A stretch of DNA of 64,000 bases. Source: Brachypterus glaber (lineage: Eukaryota; Arthropoda; Insecta; Coleoptera; Kateretidae). The stretch is taken from assembly GCA_958510825.1 (NCBI GenBank), contig OY294047.1:49025365-49089364 (forward strand), in the 5' to 3' direction. The position numbers and the translations under genes were made by a program. Below are positions 46,089 to 57,660 of this stretch, piece after piece; within the stretch, counting starts at the first letter, position 1, and every line of letters begins with the position of its first letter. Below the pieces are notes generated by a model. It saw only the letters and a program-made list of their open reading frames with translations. It was not told the origin of the DNA and ran no database searches.

Positions 46089-46374
46089 CTGCCCTGTTAA
46101 GACAAGTTGTCCTATCTGCAAAAAATTCACTTTTTGAGATAAGCACACCATTGTATTGCTCTACACTCTCCTCATGTGCATACTAAAAAAATGTCCTATC
46201 TAAAAATCCTAAAAATTAGCCCAAGACGTTTGTCCTATGTGGAAAATTTTCAATGTGCCAACGCCATATTTATTTTTAAAAACATGTTTTTAAAAGGTGC
46301 AAACAAAAACAATAAACTGGACATATCTCAAAACATCTAATTTGCAGATAGGACAACTTTTCTTAGCAGGGCAG
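46089..46374. mobile_element. TIR element, 286 bp, with TATT flank
   Basis: Ends CTGCCCTGTTAAGACAAGTT and complement of CTGCCCTGCTAAGAAAAGTT; TATT on both sides. TTGTCCTATCTGCAAA is shared by both arms. The internal ATATCTCAAAAC resembles family I interiors. Confidence 0.75.
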
Positions 46375-46914
46375 TATTGATGTATGCATGGATGGCTTTT
46401 CTAAATAAAATTTTCGTCAATTTTCATTTTTTCATAGTAGAAATAAAGCTGTAAAGGGAGCGAGATTCAATTTATGAAAAACGAAAATAAAATCTCTGAT
46501 TGAAAAGTTAAATTACTATTCAATTTTTACGTCTTCTTATTTCCTGACAAATTATATAATTTATTTCAAGTTTTATTTTAAATAAAAATTTCGCAGCGTG
46601 TTTCTGAAAAAATTGGCTTGATTTTGTGATCAAAGGCAAGAAACTGTAAATTACATTTTTTATAGGGCTTAAAAAAAGCTTTCATATGAATAAATATATA
46701 TATTTTTTAAATTGGATAATAAATGAGTTATTCTAAAGAAACATTTTACTGGTTTGGACTTTTTTTACCTTGAAAACAATGTGGTTTATGAAAAAATTGT
46801 TTAAATCTTTTTACTTAGCGCTAAATTAATAAAATCCAGTAGTAATTGAAATTAACTTAATTATAATACATAAAACGCTCAAAATAGGAGTTTTAACCCC
46901 ATTTATTTTATACT

Positions 46915-47060
46915 TAAAATGACGTATGACACGAACTCCCTTTTTATTAAAAACAATTTCCTACCTCCCCATAGGGACCTGTCCATATTTTATAAGATAA
47001 GAATGTCAAGTATGCATCAAAAGATTTACAACACATGATGTCTTATTTCTTAACTCATTC
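46915..47060. mobile_element. Right-end fragment of the 5,389-6,115 family
   Basis: AAAATGACGTATGACACGAACTCCC and the following CTCCCCATAGGGACCTGTCC parallel the right arm at 5,915-6,060. The terminus itself is missing. Confidence 0.5.
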
Positions 47061-47156
47061 AAAAAAAAATTGTTCTGTACACTAAAGCTTAAGTCACAAA
47101 CTAATTTTATAATATATTCTCTCAAATTAAAATAAATATCAAAAACTAAAGAAAAT

Positions 47157-47790
47157 AGTCTATTACTTACCAAGTGAGAGAAGTTTAACATTTTTGACCT
47201 GCGCAAGACGCGGTCTAAAATGTTAAATCTTTACTCGCGTGGAAAATATAGTATTTTTGTCACTACCAGTACAATTAATTAGCTATTTATTTTACTAAAA
47301 TTTAATGAAAAAGCTACTTTCTTTAGTTAATTTTACTTCAAGTTCTTCCCTCTTTAACACAACTGATTTCAATGAACCGGAAAACCCCACAGTACCCCAC
47401 ATCTTTGATACAAATTCACCTCATATAGGACACTCATAAGAATTTAACATGAAAAAAAGAGAAATAAATATACCAATAACATCACCTGCTCATATAAATA
47501 TGTCTTGCCGAAATTGTACAATTAACTAAAATTTTTATAGTAGTTTACAAAATTACTAATTAATTTTGTTAAATTTTGTAAATAAATATGTCATTTTAAA
47601 ATATAAACAATTTTATTTTAAGGTTATATCAACAAAAGACCAGATTATTTGTGCTGCGCAATTTGCGCATGGCTTGGAGCAAGGCATATTATTTTTAGAA
47701 CATCTGGTAGAGGTAGAGGTAGAGAAATAATATTTCTACCAATGAAAAGAACAATAATAAAGATGTGCTTTTAGGCTGGTGGTGAAAAAA
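47157..47790 (+). mobile_element. Family D element, copy 2 (internally deleted)
   Basis: Same start (AGTCTATTACTTACCAAGTG) and end (GGCTGGTGGTGAAAAA) as copy 1, but lacking the short ORF and part of the GC-rich core. Confidence 0.65.
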
Positions 47791-49131
47791 AGGATTTATT
47801 ACGTTAGTAGCTTAAGGCATAAAGCTGGAAAATATGTATTTTTTTATTGTTTATGATAAAACTACGAGTAATATGAAACGAAACTCCAATATATTACAAA
47901 CTTTTCCCATAACTTTTTTTCTATGATGAATCTCTTGAGGTATATAAATAAATACGTTCCTAATATATTATAACTTATAAGTTTGTTATTTAAGATCCTT
48001 TTGCTTTTTTTTTGCAAAACTAGACTTATACCTTTTAAATAAAACTGAATCTATCATATCTATTTTTATTTTCGCACAAGGGTCTATTAAAGTTGAACTC
48101 TAAAAGTATAGGTAATGTATAGTGGTACTTTTTCTTTGTTCTTTTAATTTATTTTAGTTCATGTATTTGAAAAGCACTTGTAGTAAATATTTATTTAGTC
48201 TTTTCTATGTGGAGCCAGCCATAGCATTTGTAATTTTAAAAATTTTAACACCTCCAAGTATTTTTAGTCCATGCCAATAAGGTCGTAAAAATTCTTTTAA
48301 ATTTATTATTATTATCTCAAAATCAACGAACCAAATATGCACTCTAAGCCTATTTTAAAATCAACAGTCTATCTGCCCATTTTTGTGTATTTTAACCCCC
48401 TTTTTCCCTTGTCACAAAGTGTCACACCCGCACTGACCCCATCCCTCCATGTCACGTCACGTTAAATTATTATATTCAAAAATAATTTTGTACTTTACAT
48501 ATTTTTAATACATTTTAAACCTGTAGGTCCTTTAAGAAAAAATATATAGTAATAATAAAAATTAAATTAAATAGATATTAGGAATGGACGTGTCCTTAGG
48601 CAAAACTCTATGTTTTTGGAGTTGTCTAATAATAGGTTTGGTACCTACGTTAAAATACATGTATTTAAAATAAAATTTAAAAGAAGTTTCCTTTTTTAGT
48701 TTCAATAAAATTTCGCAATTTTTTTTAAAAGTTGATTTTAAATTTCACAATGTAAGTGTTGCATCCTATATATTAATATAGCTAAAGAAAAGAAAAAAAT
48801 ACACGTTTAAAAATCCACAATCCTTTATTATCACTTATTCACCGTTTTTTTTTTTCAAAAAGTGGAATACTGTATACTTTATCGCCATTCTTCTTCTTTT
48901 GTAAAGTGTGTAAATAACTTTACAGCTACAAAGCCCGAAATAGTTTCACAGACCTTTGTAAGAAAATGTTACACTATTTTATTGAAATACACAAAGTAAA
49001 ATGTTTTCTTAAAAGTAAAATCAAATCCTTTTGAGTACAGTGACAATCCATGAAGATAGACAATAACATAATAATAATAATAATATAATCGTAGAGTGGA
49101 TATATATTTAGTTTACGATATAATGATAATA

Positions 49132-49167
<36 letters not shown>

Positions 49168-49249
49168 CTAAATGTTTATTTATTCTACGAAGAAAATACC
49201 GTAAATTTATTTTTTCTACGACTTTCTTAGAATGAGTTAAATCGCACAG
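47791..49249. other. AT-rich spacer with (ATA)n tracts
   Basis: No gene seen. AAT/ATA microsatellites at about 49,068-49,090 and 49,125-49,162. Confidence 0.4.
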
Positions 49250-49640
49250 AAAACTCTTATGGTGTTAACCGCTGGGGTGTTTTATCGAAGGACCTTGAGG
49301 CAAAAGGGACTTACTTGTATTTTTCCCGGTTTCTTCTTTTACTTGGGCCCAAGATGATGTTTCCTCGAAGGAATGGCGTAAGCCCTATTTGCAACTCGTT
49401 CTACGCGAAATGTTATTTTTTGTATTTTCCATAGCGTGATTCATTACGAATAACTATTGTTATTTTTGTTCTTTGGAAGCGATAGTGGGGTGAGTATCGT
49501 ACCCCTGGCAAATTTAACGTATTGTCCAGACAGTACTGTTTTACGAACTCATTCAAATTACACTGTAATATCGCCTCAAGACAGCAACTTCAGGCAGTAC
49601 GTCATGCGCATGAAACCTTTTATTTGTCCGCAAAAGGTAC
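49250..49640 (+). other. Coding-like island, unidentified
   Basis: A GC-richer stretch in AT-rich spacer. 49,250-49,377 lies between CGCACAG and GTAAGC and is open for 42 codons (includes YGVNRWGVLSKDLEAKGTYL). 49,480-49,636 is open in two plus frames (one includes VSIVPLANLTYCPDSTVLRT) and is followed by GTACTT. The phases of the two parts do not join in a simple way, and no family was recognised. It could be exon remnants or an old repeat. Confidence 0.25.
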
Positions 49641-49951
49641 TTTTTCAAAATCTACTATATACAGGATGAAAACTAAACATATGATATATAGCACATTTCA
49701 TATATAAAACCTATTACGTTTTATGGCACATTCCGTGATAGATTTTATATACCGTAATAGGTTTCATATTTTTAGCAAAATCAACGAAATACAAAATTCA
49801 CTATAAAGTATTAAATTATTAGATGAAAATTAAATTATTTGATGTAAATTATTGTTTTTTGTTAAAACTTTGGTGATTATGTAATTTATAAAAAAAAAAT
49901 TAATGTATAAAACTTCAGTCGTGAAAAAAGTATAGTCTGCAACACGTGTAG

Positions 49952-51722
49952 AATAATAATAATAATAATAATAATAATCTTTATTTCACAAATTACATCA
50001 ATTATACGACCATGAACTATAAATAATTACAAAACATTTATGCATAACCAACATGAAAATGAAAATAGTCAAAAGAGAGAAAAAAAAAAAACATAGTACC
50101 TAAATATATGAACTTAATCTATAACATTTACATTTAAATATTCTGACATTGAGTACGGCTCTAATTGAACCAATAAATTAAAAATTTGCCTCTTGAACGA
50201 GGAGAAGTTTAAAATAGATTTGATACTGTTAGGTAACTTATTAAAAACAATAATACACATATAAAAACTACCTTTTTCGAACTGTACAAGCCTATGACGC
50301 GGCAGTTTGTAACTAATACATCTGTCCCTAGAAGACCTAAAACTACTAAAAATACTTTTGTTTTTAAACATAAAAGTTAAAAGCTCATAAATATAAAGCC
50401 CATTTAAAGTAAGAATACCATTTTCTTTAAAATTACCCCTACAAGAACCATTGTACTGTAGACCTAACATTGTGCGTAAAGCGCGTTTTTGAATTTTAAA
50501 AGCATCCTCTGCGTTCGAACTCTGACCCCAAAAAGTGACGCCGTATCTTAGGACTGATTGAAAGTTTGCGAAATACACCGATTTTAATGTTTCAAAATTA
50601 ACGTACGATTTTAACACCCGTAGTGAGTAACATGTAATATTTAATTTTTTACACAATTGTGCTAAATGTAAATTCCAACTTAAATTTTCATCCAACATTA
50701 ATCCCAAAAATTTAGTGTCTCTCGCAGTATTCAAAAATGTGTCGCCAAACGGCAGCACTTCAGGGGTGATAAAGTTCGAACGAGAGGTTTTAAAAACTAC
50801 TATATTAGTTTTTTCGCGATTTAAAAGAAGTTTATTTTTCAAAAGCCACTGTAAAATATTTTTTACGCATTTGTTATACAATAAAATTAATTCATGAAAG
50901 TATTTAGCCCTCATTAGCAGGTTTGTGTCATCCGCAAAGTTAATTAGGCTACAATTTAAATTAAAAAAAGCATTTATGATGTCATTCATGAAAATTATGA
51001 AAAGCAAAGGACCTATAATACTTCCCTGTGCAATGCCGGTGCCCTCCAAAATTGATGGGTCAGAAAAGTAATAAACTCCATTTTTAACGACAGCCACTCT
51101 TTGTGATCTTCTTGTTAAGTATGATTTTATCCACCGCAGTGCATTTCCCCTCACACCGTACCTCTCGAGCTTTTGTAACAAAATGTCGTGGTCTATTGAC
51201 TCATAGGCCTTAGTTAAATCTAAAAATAAGGCAATGATGTACTCAAAATTTTCAAACCCGGAGAGAATACCATGCGCAAAATCATGCACGGCGGTAGTTG
51301 TGGATCGATTTTTTAAATATCCATGTTGGCTTTCGTTAAAAAGGTTATTTACTTCAAAAAATTCAATTACCCTTCTAGCCATGGCTGTCTCAAAAATTTT
51401 TGAAAAAGCTGATAGAAGGCTTATAGGTCTATAATTTTCAATTTGACATGGATCATTCTTTTTATGGAGTGGTTTTACTAACGCAACCTTTAACTTTTCG
51501 GGAAATACACCATGAACCAATGAATTGTTGACCATATAAGCAAGAGGTTCAGAAATTTGCAAAGCACACAACTTTAATATTGCCACAGGTATTTCATCGA
51601 CGCCACTGCTCCATTTGTTTTTTAAATTTCTAATAATATCTAAAACTTCTAAACTTAAAACTGGTCTTAAAAAAATTGAGTTTTCATTATTTACAATGTC
51701 ACTATAGCTACTCCTCAGTTGT
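49952..51722 (-). mobile_element. 5'-truncated LINE (CR1/Jockey-like)
   Basis: Minus-strand element with a 490-codon RT ORF, a short 3' UTR, and a (ATT)n tail (49,952-49,978 on the plus strand reads AAT repeats). The coding frame continues upstream of the first ATG to about 51,720 (SYSDIVNNE, KNKWSSGVDEIP), then is cut. The endonuclease and ORF1 are missing. Confidence 0.88.
50114..51586 (-). CDS. LINE reverse transcriptase, N-terminally truncated
   Basis: 490 codons without stop. RT motifs: NYRPISLL (51-58), HGYLKNRSTTTAV (88-100), FLDLTKAYESIDH (D123), GSIIGPLLFIIFMNDI, FADD (217-220), then FLGLMLDENLSWN. The C-terminal part follows the CR1/Jockey pattern. Because the element lacks its 5' half, it cannot mobilise itself. 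An open RT frame indicates fairly recent insertion. Confidence 0.9.
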   Translation of the reverse strand: MAILKLCALQISEPLAYMVNNSLVHGVFPEKLKVALVKPLHKKNDPCQIENYRPISLLSAFSKIFETAMARRVIEFFEVNNLFNESQHGYLKNRSTTTAVHDFAHGILSGFENFEYIIALFLDLTKAYESIDHDILLQKLERYGVRGNALRWIKSYLTRRSQRVAVVKNGVYYFSDPSILEGTGIAQGSIIGPLLFIIFMNDIINAFFNLNCSLINFADDTNLLMRAKYFHELILLYNKCVKNILQWLLKNKLLLNREKTNIVVFKTSRSNFITPEVLPFGDTFLNTARDTKFLGLMLDENLSWNLHLAQLCKKLNITCYSLRVLKSYVNFETLKSVYFANFQSVLRYGVTFWGQSSNAEDAFKIQKRALRTMLGLQYNGSCRGNFKENGILTLNGLYIYELLTFMFKNKSIFSSFRSSRDRCISYKLPRHRLVQFEKGSFYMCIIVFNKLPNSIKSILNFSSFKRQIFNLLVQLEPYSMSEYLNVNVID

Positions 51723-51789
51723 GGACCGTCCCCCTCGCTCCTATCGCGGCTCGTGGGATATGCATATGCATATGCATTCTACACTTGTT

Positions 51790-52190
51790 ACAGAATATAC
51801 TATTTTAAATCTAATCTAAAAATCCAGTATATGAAACGTTTTTTTATTTACTTCTACGCGTAAACACGTCGAAATATATGTTTTTTCAGTGTTGTTGTAG
51901 CATTTTGAAATTTTGATACGAGCTAATAATACACTTTTAGCGATAAAACTACGAAGGTTCTGATAAAGACTACGGATGCTTCTGAAAATATTCGACTGCA
52001 AAGTCGTATTTTATCTTTTAAGCACTTTTGGCTTAAAACGTTCGTCAAATCGACAAACGAAAATGTATAATCGCATTAGCATAAATTGATTCTGAAATTT
52101 TCAGACTAAAATATAGAAAATTTTCAGGTTTCAGACCTTTGAGACAGTGGATTCCTTTTCATGAGTACTAAGAATTTTGTTTATGTTATA
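51790..52190. other. AT-rich spacer
   Basis: No gene seen. A short ATGCAT repeat lies just before it (51,758-51,778). Confidence 0.35.
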
Positions 52191-52527
52191 GTTATTTATG
52201 GTACTAGTGGGTAAAGTAAGATGAGAATGCCCATGAGAAAATTAACCTGTGAGGCGTCATCCAAGCAGGTTAATTTTCGAGACGGCAATATCGGTTTACC
52301 CATGAGTGCCATACAAGGTTTTATCCAATAAATAGCTTAGGAATTCATATTTTTATTAAAAATTTTAATGACATTTACAAGAAAATAATTTGACAAGTGA
52401 CAGTTGAGTGGGTAAAATAAATAATTATCCACTCAATAAAGTAAAAGCCACGCGGGGGTTATTATTGAGTTTATCTATTTAAAATAAAGCTGGTAATTGT
52501 CTTATTATCTGTATGTATTGGATAAAA
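52191..52527. mobile_element. Family B repeat, copy 3
   Basis: Same orientation as 9,331-9,659. It is followed within 10 bp by an end of family A (52,535). Confidence 0.65.
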
Positions 52528-52534
52528 TATATTA

Positions 52535-52660
52535 TTATATTATTCACAGCGCCTGCGCTAGAATAATATTATACGGTAGTTTCGAATTTTCAAAAAAAAT
52601 CAAAATCGTCCTAGAAAAAAATTCTTAGATATAAATTTGTTTCATGAAAAAATAACCAAC
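52535..52660. mobile_element. Family A end fragment
   Basis: TATTCACAGCGCCTGCGCTA and ACGGTAGTTTCGAA match the right end of 39,765-40,432 in reverse orientation. The rest of the element is missing. A similar fragment is at 45,160-45,250. Confidence 0.6.
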
Positions 52661-53059
52661 TTTTTTATTTTTATAAAATTTATTCTAATTTGTATTTATA
52701 GATAATATAATAGGATTTACTATAATTCCCTAATATTGAACAAAAATAATTTATGTTATTTGTTTTAATGTGCTTCATAAATTATACATATGTTTAAATT
52801 ATGCACTTAATTAAAATAAACTTGAATTTATGTCTGAAGTTGGCTATGACTGAAAACTGAATATATGCTAATATTATGACAGGTTTACAGACTTAGCTAG
52901 ACCTAAAATATGAGTGTGTTTAATTATTAATTATTACAAGCTTAGGATATGTTATAAATTCTGCTTCGTTGAGTTTCAATATTAGGTATATTTGGTTTTA
53001 TGCAAATCTTATTAAAGCAAAGACAATATATAATTAACTAAGCAAACAATAAGCCTTAT

Positions 53060-53265
53060 CACGGTTCGCCGTTATTTACTTTTAGTCCGACTTTAAAAAT
53101 AACTTAGTTTTCTTATGTAATTTGATTATTTACAATGTATATAGATTTAAATCTAAAAATTAAATAATCTATCGGACAAAACGTATTTTCTTCGCAATCA
53201 CGTGACCTCCATAACTTTTAAATTATTGGTCAATTGGAGCAAAAGTTACATTCTCCTACCTACTT
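53060..53265. mobile_element. Family G element, fragment
   Basis: CACGGTTCGCCGTTATTTAC, then AACTTAGTTTTCTT and CACGTGACCTC, match in order the two sides of 10,366-11,267 without its palindrome. It therefore shows the state before the palindromic insertion. Confidence 0.55.
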
Positions 53266-53361
53266 ATTAATTAAAAACAAAATAAAAAAAAATAAATCTC
53301 AAAAATGTCTTGAAACGATTCTAAAACAATAAATAGTCAAATTGGGTAAGCAATACACCAC

Positions 53362-53997
53362 AGCTAGCCTTAAAAAATTTAAATGAAAAGTCAAACGACC
53401 CCGGATTTCTTGATTTTAGGTTGTTTTTGGGACATTTCCAAACAGTTTTTTTACAAAAATTGAAATCTCTCACGAAGCCGTGGTGGTTTGAAAAAAGTCC
53501 GTATTGCGATGTCACGAAAAACTTGCCGAAGAAGAAGAATTACTTTATTTAAAAACTGCTTCATGAGCGATTTCAAGTTTTGTCAAAAACTGTTTGGAAA
53601 TGTCCCAAAAACAACCAAAAAGTCCAAATCCGGGGTGGTTTGACTTTTCATGATATAGGGTGTGTCATAGAAAAAAGTCCGTATTGCGATGTCAGGAAAA
53701 ACTTGAAGAAGAAGAAGAAGAAGAATGGCTTTATTTAAAAACGTCTTCCTGAGCGATTTCAAGTTTTGTCAAAAACGGTTTGGAAATGTCCCAAAAACAA
53801 CCTAAAATCAAAAAATCCGGGGTGGTTTGACTTTTCATGATATAGGGTGTGTCATAGAAAAAAGTCCGTATTGCGATGTCAGGAAAAACTTGAAGAAGAA
53901 GAAGAATGGCTTTATTTAAAAACGACTTCGTCAGCGATTTCAAGTTTTGTCCGGGGTTGTTTGACTTTTCATTTAATTTTTTTAAGGCTAGCTGTGA
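53362..53997. mobile_element. TIR element with internal 180-187-bp tandem repeats
   Basis: ACAGCTAGCCTTAAAAAATT at left and its complement at right, followed inward by TGAAAAGTCAAAC.ACCCCGG. Inside, units beginning AAAAAAGTCCGTATTGCGAT start at 53,491, 53,671 and 53,858. GAAGAA microsatellites of varying length lie in each unit. ORFs crossing it are repeat shadows. Confidence 0.7.
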
Positions 53998-54000
53998 CAC

Positions 54001-54034
54001 CATTTTCTTTAGAATGGCCATTCTAAAGAAAATG
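54001..54034. repeat. 34-bp perfect palindrome
   Basis: CATTTTCTTTAGAATGG is followed directly by its exact complement, with no loop. It lies directly beyond the TIR element. Confidence 0.85.
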
Positions 54035-54340
54035 TGGTCTAGAAATATTTCTTTTTAAAATTCATGTAACTTTCGGCACGTTTGCTGTACTAAACTAATA
54101 TCGTTGTTGTTTATTGTGTTCCTGCTTCCCCTCATCAAGAAGTTGATTTAGAGTATAATCCAGCCTCTTAAGGTAGTTTGGAAATTTCAAATTTACTGTG
54201 AGGTTTAATAGTCAAAAACTAAGAACGACATCAAGCAATCAACATCAACAATCATTGGCCGGTTCTAGGTTTTCATTTACCGGGGGCCCAACATATTTTT
54301 AAAGTAAATAAACATTTGAAACAAGGCCGTATCCCGGGGC

Positions 54341-54877
54341 TCCCTCGCGAGAGAGGGAGCATGCACTCAATTTATTGGCCCTGAACCTTTCTGTGGCTTT
54401 AACAAAAGCCATCAGGTAGAGGCAATTAAGGAATGGGAAACCAAAATCAAAACTCGATATTGGAAAGACCAAAACTTAAAGGCCAAAATATTCATAAAAT
54501 ATGAAACTGAACGAAAAAGAAAGTTACTCGATCTCAGCAAGGTGGACCTAAAGACCTATACAGGGCTGTTGACCGGACACTGCCCGACATTTACCTTCTA
54601 TGCTCAGAAGCATCAAAAACGGCCGAACACATTATGTGCTTCTGCAAAGCCATTGCTCGCAAAAGGCTACAATATCTAGAACAGGTATACCCAAGACCTG
54701 CAGATATATCCCAAGTAGCCCTCAAAAAACTCTTAGGCTTCTTTGGAAGCCTAAAGTTTGATGTGGATTAAATTGCAAAGGGGATTCACAATAGATGTCA
54801 TTGGTCGCAGTGATTTGAAAGGCAGTACCATGCCTCACAGCCCCACTTATATTGTATTGTATTGTATTGTATTGTAA
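54341..54877 (+). pseudogene. LINE 3' remnant with (TTGTA)n tail
   Basis: Readable frames give IKEWETKIKTRYWKDQN, TGLLTGHCP, then after a frameshift EHIMCFCKAIARKRLQYLE. The TGHC...EH..C.C pattern is the cysteine-rich C-terminus of RNase-H-bearing LINEs, as in the intact ORF2 at 26.6-30.3 kb (LTGHCGLGRHLF). It ends in five ATTGT units (54,849-54,877). Confidence 0.75.
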
Positions 54878-55394
54878 GGTTAAACCGTCGTTGGTGCAAG
54901 TGGCTATTTTTATTTTTATTTTGTTCTTAGTGTCTACTAATGTTATTCAAATTATAATGTAAAATAATGTTTATATAGTTTAAAGATACGCCACTGGCGA
55001 TAAAATTCTGGTACAATAATCCACGGGGTAAATATTACAATTCTCTTTGGCCTGAATTTCCGTTAAGTTGGTAAAACTTTGCCGAAGCTTTATGTAAATA
55101 TTTGTCTAACTAGAAGGTATTATAATAATATTAAGTGCTTTTCCAGCAAAGCAGTCTATTTTATTATGACGCAATCAATTTCCTTCGTTTCAAAACATTA
55201 ATTTAAATTAGGTTCGATTCGCGTGAAATTATTTGTTACTCTTCACAGGTTTAGAGCTAGCTAGTTGGAAAACCAAATTCCCTAAAATTACTCGTATTTT
55301 AAGCCATACTTTTAAAAAAATAACAAAATCTGTTGAAAAGTAAATCAGACATTTATTGCTTAAAGCAATTGCTTTTCAATTTAAAAGGTTCCAG
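54878..55394. other. AT-rich spacer
   Basis: No gene or repeat recognised. Confidence 0.35.
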
Positions 55395-55402
55395 TTAAAA
55401 AA

Positions 55403-55775
55403 GGAGGAGAGGGAAAGAGAAACAAGAGGAAGAAGAGGAAGAAGAGGAAGAAGAGGAAGAAAAGGAAGAAGAGGAAGAAGAGGAAGAAAAGGAAGAAGAG
55501 GAAGAAGAGGTAGAAGAGAAAGAAGAGGAAGAAGAGGAAGAAGAGGAAGAAGAGGAAGAAGAGGAAGAAGAGGAAGAAGAGGAAGAAGAGGAAGAAGAGG
55601 AACAAGAGGAAGAGGAAGAGGAGGAAAAAGAGGAAGAAGAGGAAGAACAAGAAGAAGAGGAAGAACAGGAAGAAGAGTAAGAAGAGAAAGAAGGCAATGG
55701 AGGAAGAAAAGGAAGAAAATGAAGAAAAGGAAGAATAGGAAGAAGGGGAATAAGAGGGAGAAGAGGAAAAAGATA
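55403..55775. repeat. Purine-strand simple repeat (GAAGAAGAG)n
   Basis: About 370 bp of nearly uninterrupted G/A on the plus strand with a 9-bp GAAGAAGAG-type period. Long ORFs on both strands here (Arg/Gly-rich or Ser/Phe-rich) are artefacts of the repeat. Such tracts can form triplex DNA. Confidence 0.9.
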
Positions 55776-55829
55776 AAAACATCACTTCAATGTTTAAGGA
55801 CCGTATTAAGTAACATATTTTATTTTTGA

Positions 55830-56276
55830 ACCACTAGTGATGTTTGGACTTTTTGGCGTTTTTTAGCATGAGTACGTGGCTCTAAGCTTGTCTCCTTATG
55901 CACATCTCTCCTAATCTCCCACCCCTACTTAGTTGTGTCACAGGATCCATTTTTTTATATTTTTTTCCCTAGTATCCCAACTTATTCTATTTTTATCTCC
56001 TATGATTTTAGAAGAAAAGAGGGCGAAAATAATGAGTTTTTACCACCTATTTCTCACTTTTCTTAGAAATCTGGGGTAGAAGAAACATTCTTGGGCAAGA
56101 TTCGGTCTCAGAGAGCCAAAATTAGTCAAAAAACATATGACTGCAATCAGGGCAAGACACCGTATTGCCTAGTATAATAATATAAATACAACATGAAAAA
56201 TAATAAAATTTTATTTTAAATATTTTACTACCAGCGATTTAAAACATTTATGGACTGTTTTTATTTTTCTTGTTTA
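55830..56276. other. AT-rich spacer
   Basis: No gene recognised. Confidence 0.35.
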
Positions 56277-56280
56277 CTGA

Positions 56281-57656
56281 CACAGTGGGTTTTTGGAAAG
56301 TTTAGGTTTGACAAAAATTACGAAGAAAACCACACTCTGATCGTGATTCATGATTATTTGGACATTACAAAACCACTTTTTTTAAAATCGAGTTAGCTCG
56401 TTTTTGCACTTTTTTTTCGAAAATCAACATAGCAGGAGTATAAAAAATTAAGTGTTAAAAAATGTTACTTTGTTTCTTATTTTTACAATTTTTTTTTATT
56501 TAGGACACCACCAAAATCATTCCAATAGTTTTAAAATTTTTCTTTTAAAGTCCTCTTTTGTACAATAACCGAGAACATACAAAATTTTTATAAAGTAATT
56601 TTGTGTAACCTATGCGTACACGGCTAGGGTTACCAGGTGCTAAATTCGAAATCCCGGTCGTGACCGGTGAAAAATCCAGATATTATACGAAAAGCCCGAT
56701 TTTGGTGCACAAATTACTGACATTTTTTATTGACCGCTAGCGGTTAAGAGTTCTTATTATTAGAGTTTTTGACAACACATTTATAATTTTTAAAGTAATT
56801 TTTATTATTTTGTACATTTTACTAATATTTATTTTTTTATTACCTATTATAATAATAAATAATGATTAAACTCTAACTGTAAAAAAAACATAACTCTAAA
56901 TAATTAAATTTTAACTTAAAAATAAATACAAGTTAAAGGTGTGTTGAAGAAAAATCCACAACCGCTTTTCTTAAATATTTTTTAAATATTTTGTATAAAA
57001 TTTATCATTTATTTATCATTTAATAATCTATTTAATACATAAAAAATGTATTTGTTTTTTATTCTAAATACGTGACGTTATTTTAATTATTCCGTTTCTA
57101 TAGCAATTTGGGATGTCATTAATCAAGGATACTTGATTTTTGTGAGGTTTTATAAAATAGCATTCTTTTAAAGTCTTTTAGTTTATAGTTTATTTTAGTA
57201 AAAAAAACATTATACCAAGGTAAAAAATACTTTTGCAGCCTCGGATTCTTATATCTCAAGATTCTCGGGATATACCTAATACACCTCTGCTATAAAAAAT
57301 GTATTTTCTATAGGTATACCTATTTTATTATGTATTTGTGTAATTAAGTTTTTTTTTTGTATTTGCTCGATTATTGTATAAAAGACGACATTAAAAAAAG
57401 AATTTTAAAACTATTAGAATAATATTGATGGTGTCCTAAATAAAAAAAATAGTAAAAATAAAAAACAGAGTAACATTTTTAAACGCTCAAGTTTTCATAT
57501 TCCTTCTATGTTCATTTTCGAAAAAAAGTGCAAAAACGAGCTAACTCGATTTTAAAAAAAGTGGTTTTGTAATGTCCAAACAAGCCTGAATCACAATCAC
57601 AGTGTGGTTTTCTTTGTCATTTTTGTCAAACCTAAACTTACCAAAAACCCACTGTG
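56281..57656. mobile_element. TIR element with CACAGTGGG ends and CTGA duplication, 1,376 bp
   Basis: Inverted arms of about 230 bp (CACAGTGGGTTTTTGG at left, CCAAAAACCCACTGTG at right). CTGA lies immediately outside both ends. CAC-type ends with a 4-bp duplication fit the CMC/Chapaev group, but no transposase is visible, so this is inference. Confidence 0.7.
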
Positions 57657-57660
57657 CTGA

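Noticed and set aside
55356..55829. Long Arg/Gly-rich ORF and opposite Ser/Phe-rich ORFs
   Set aside because: They are translations of a GAAGAAGAG simple repeat.
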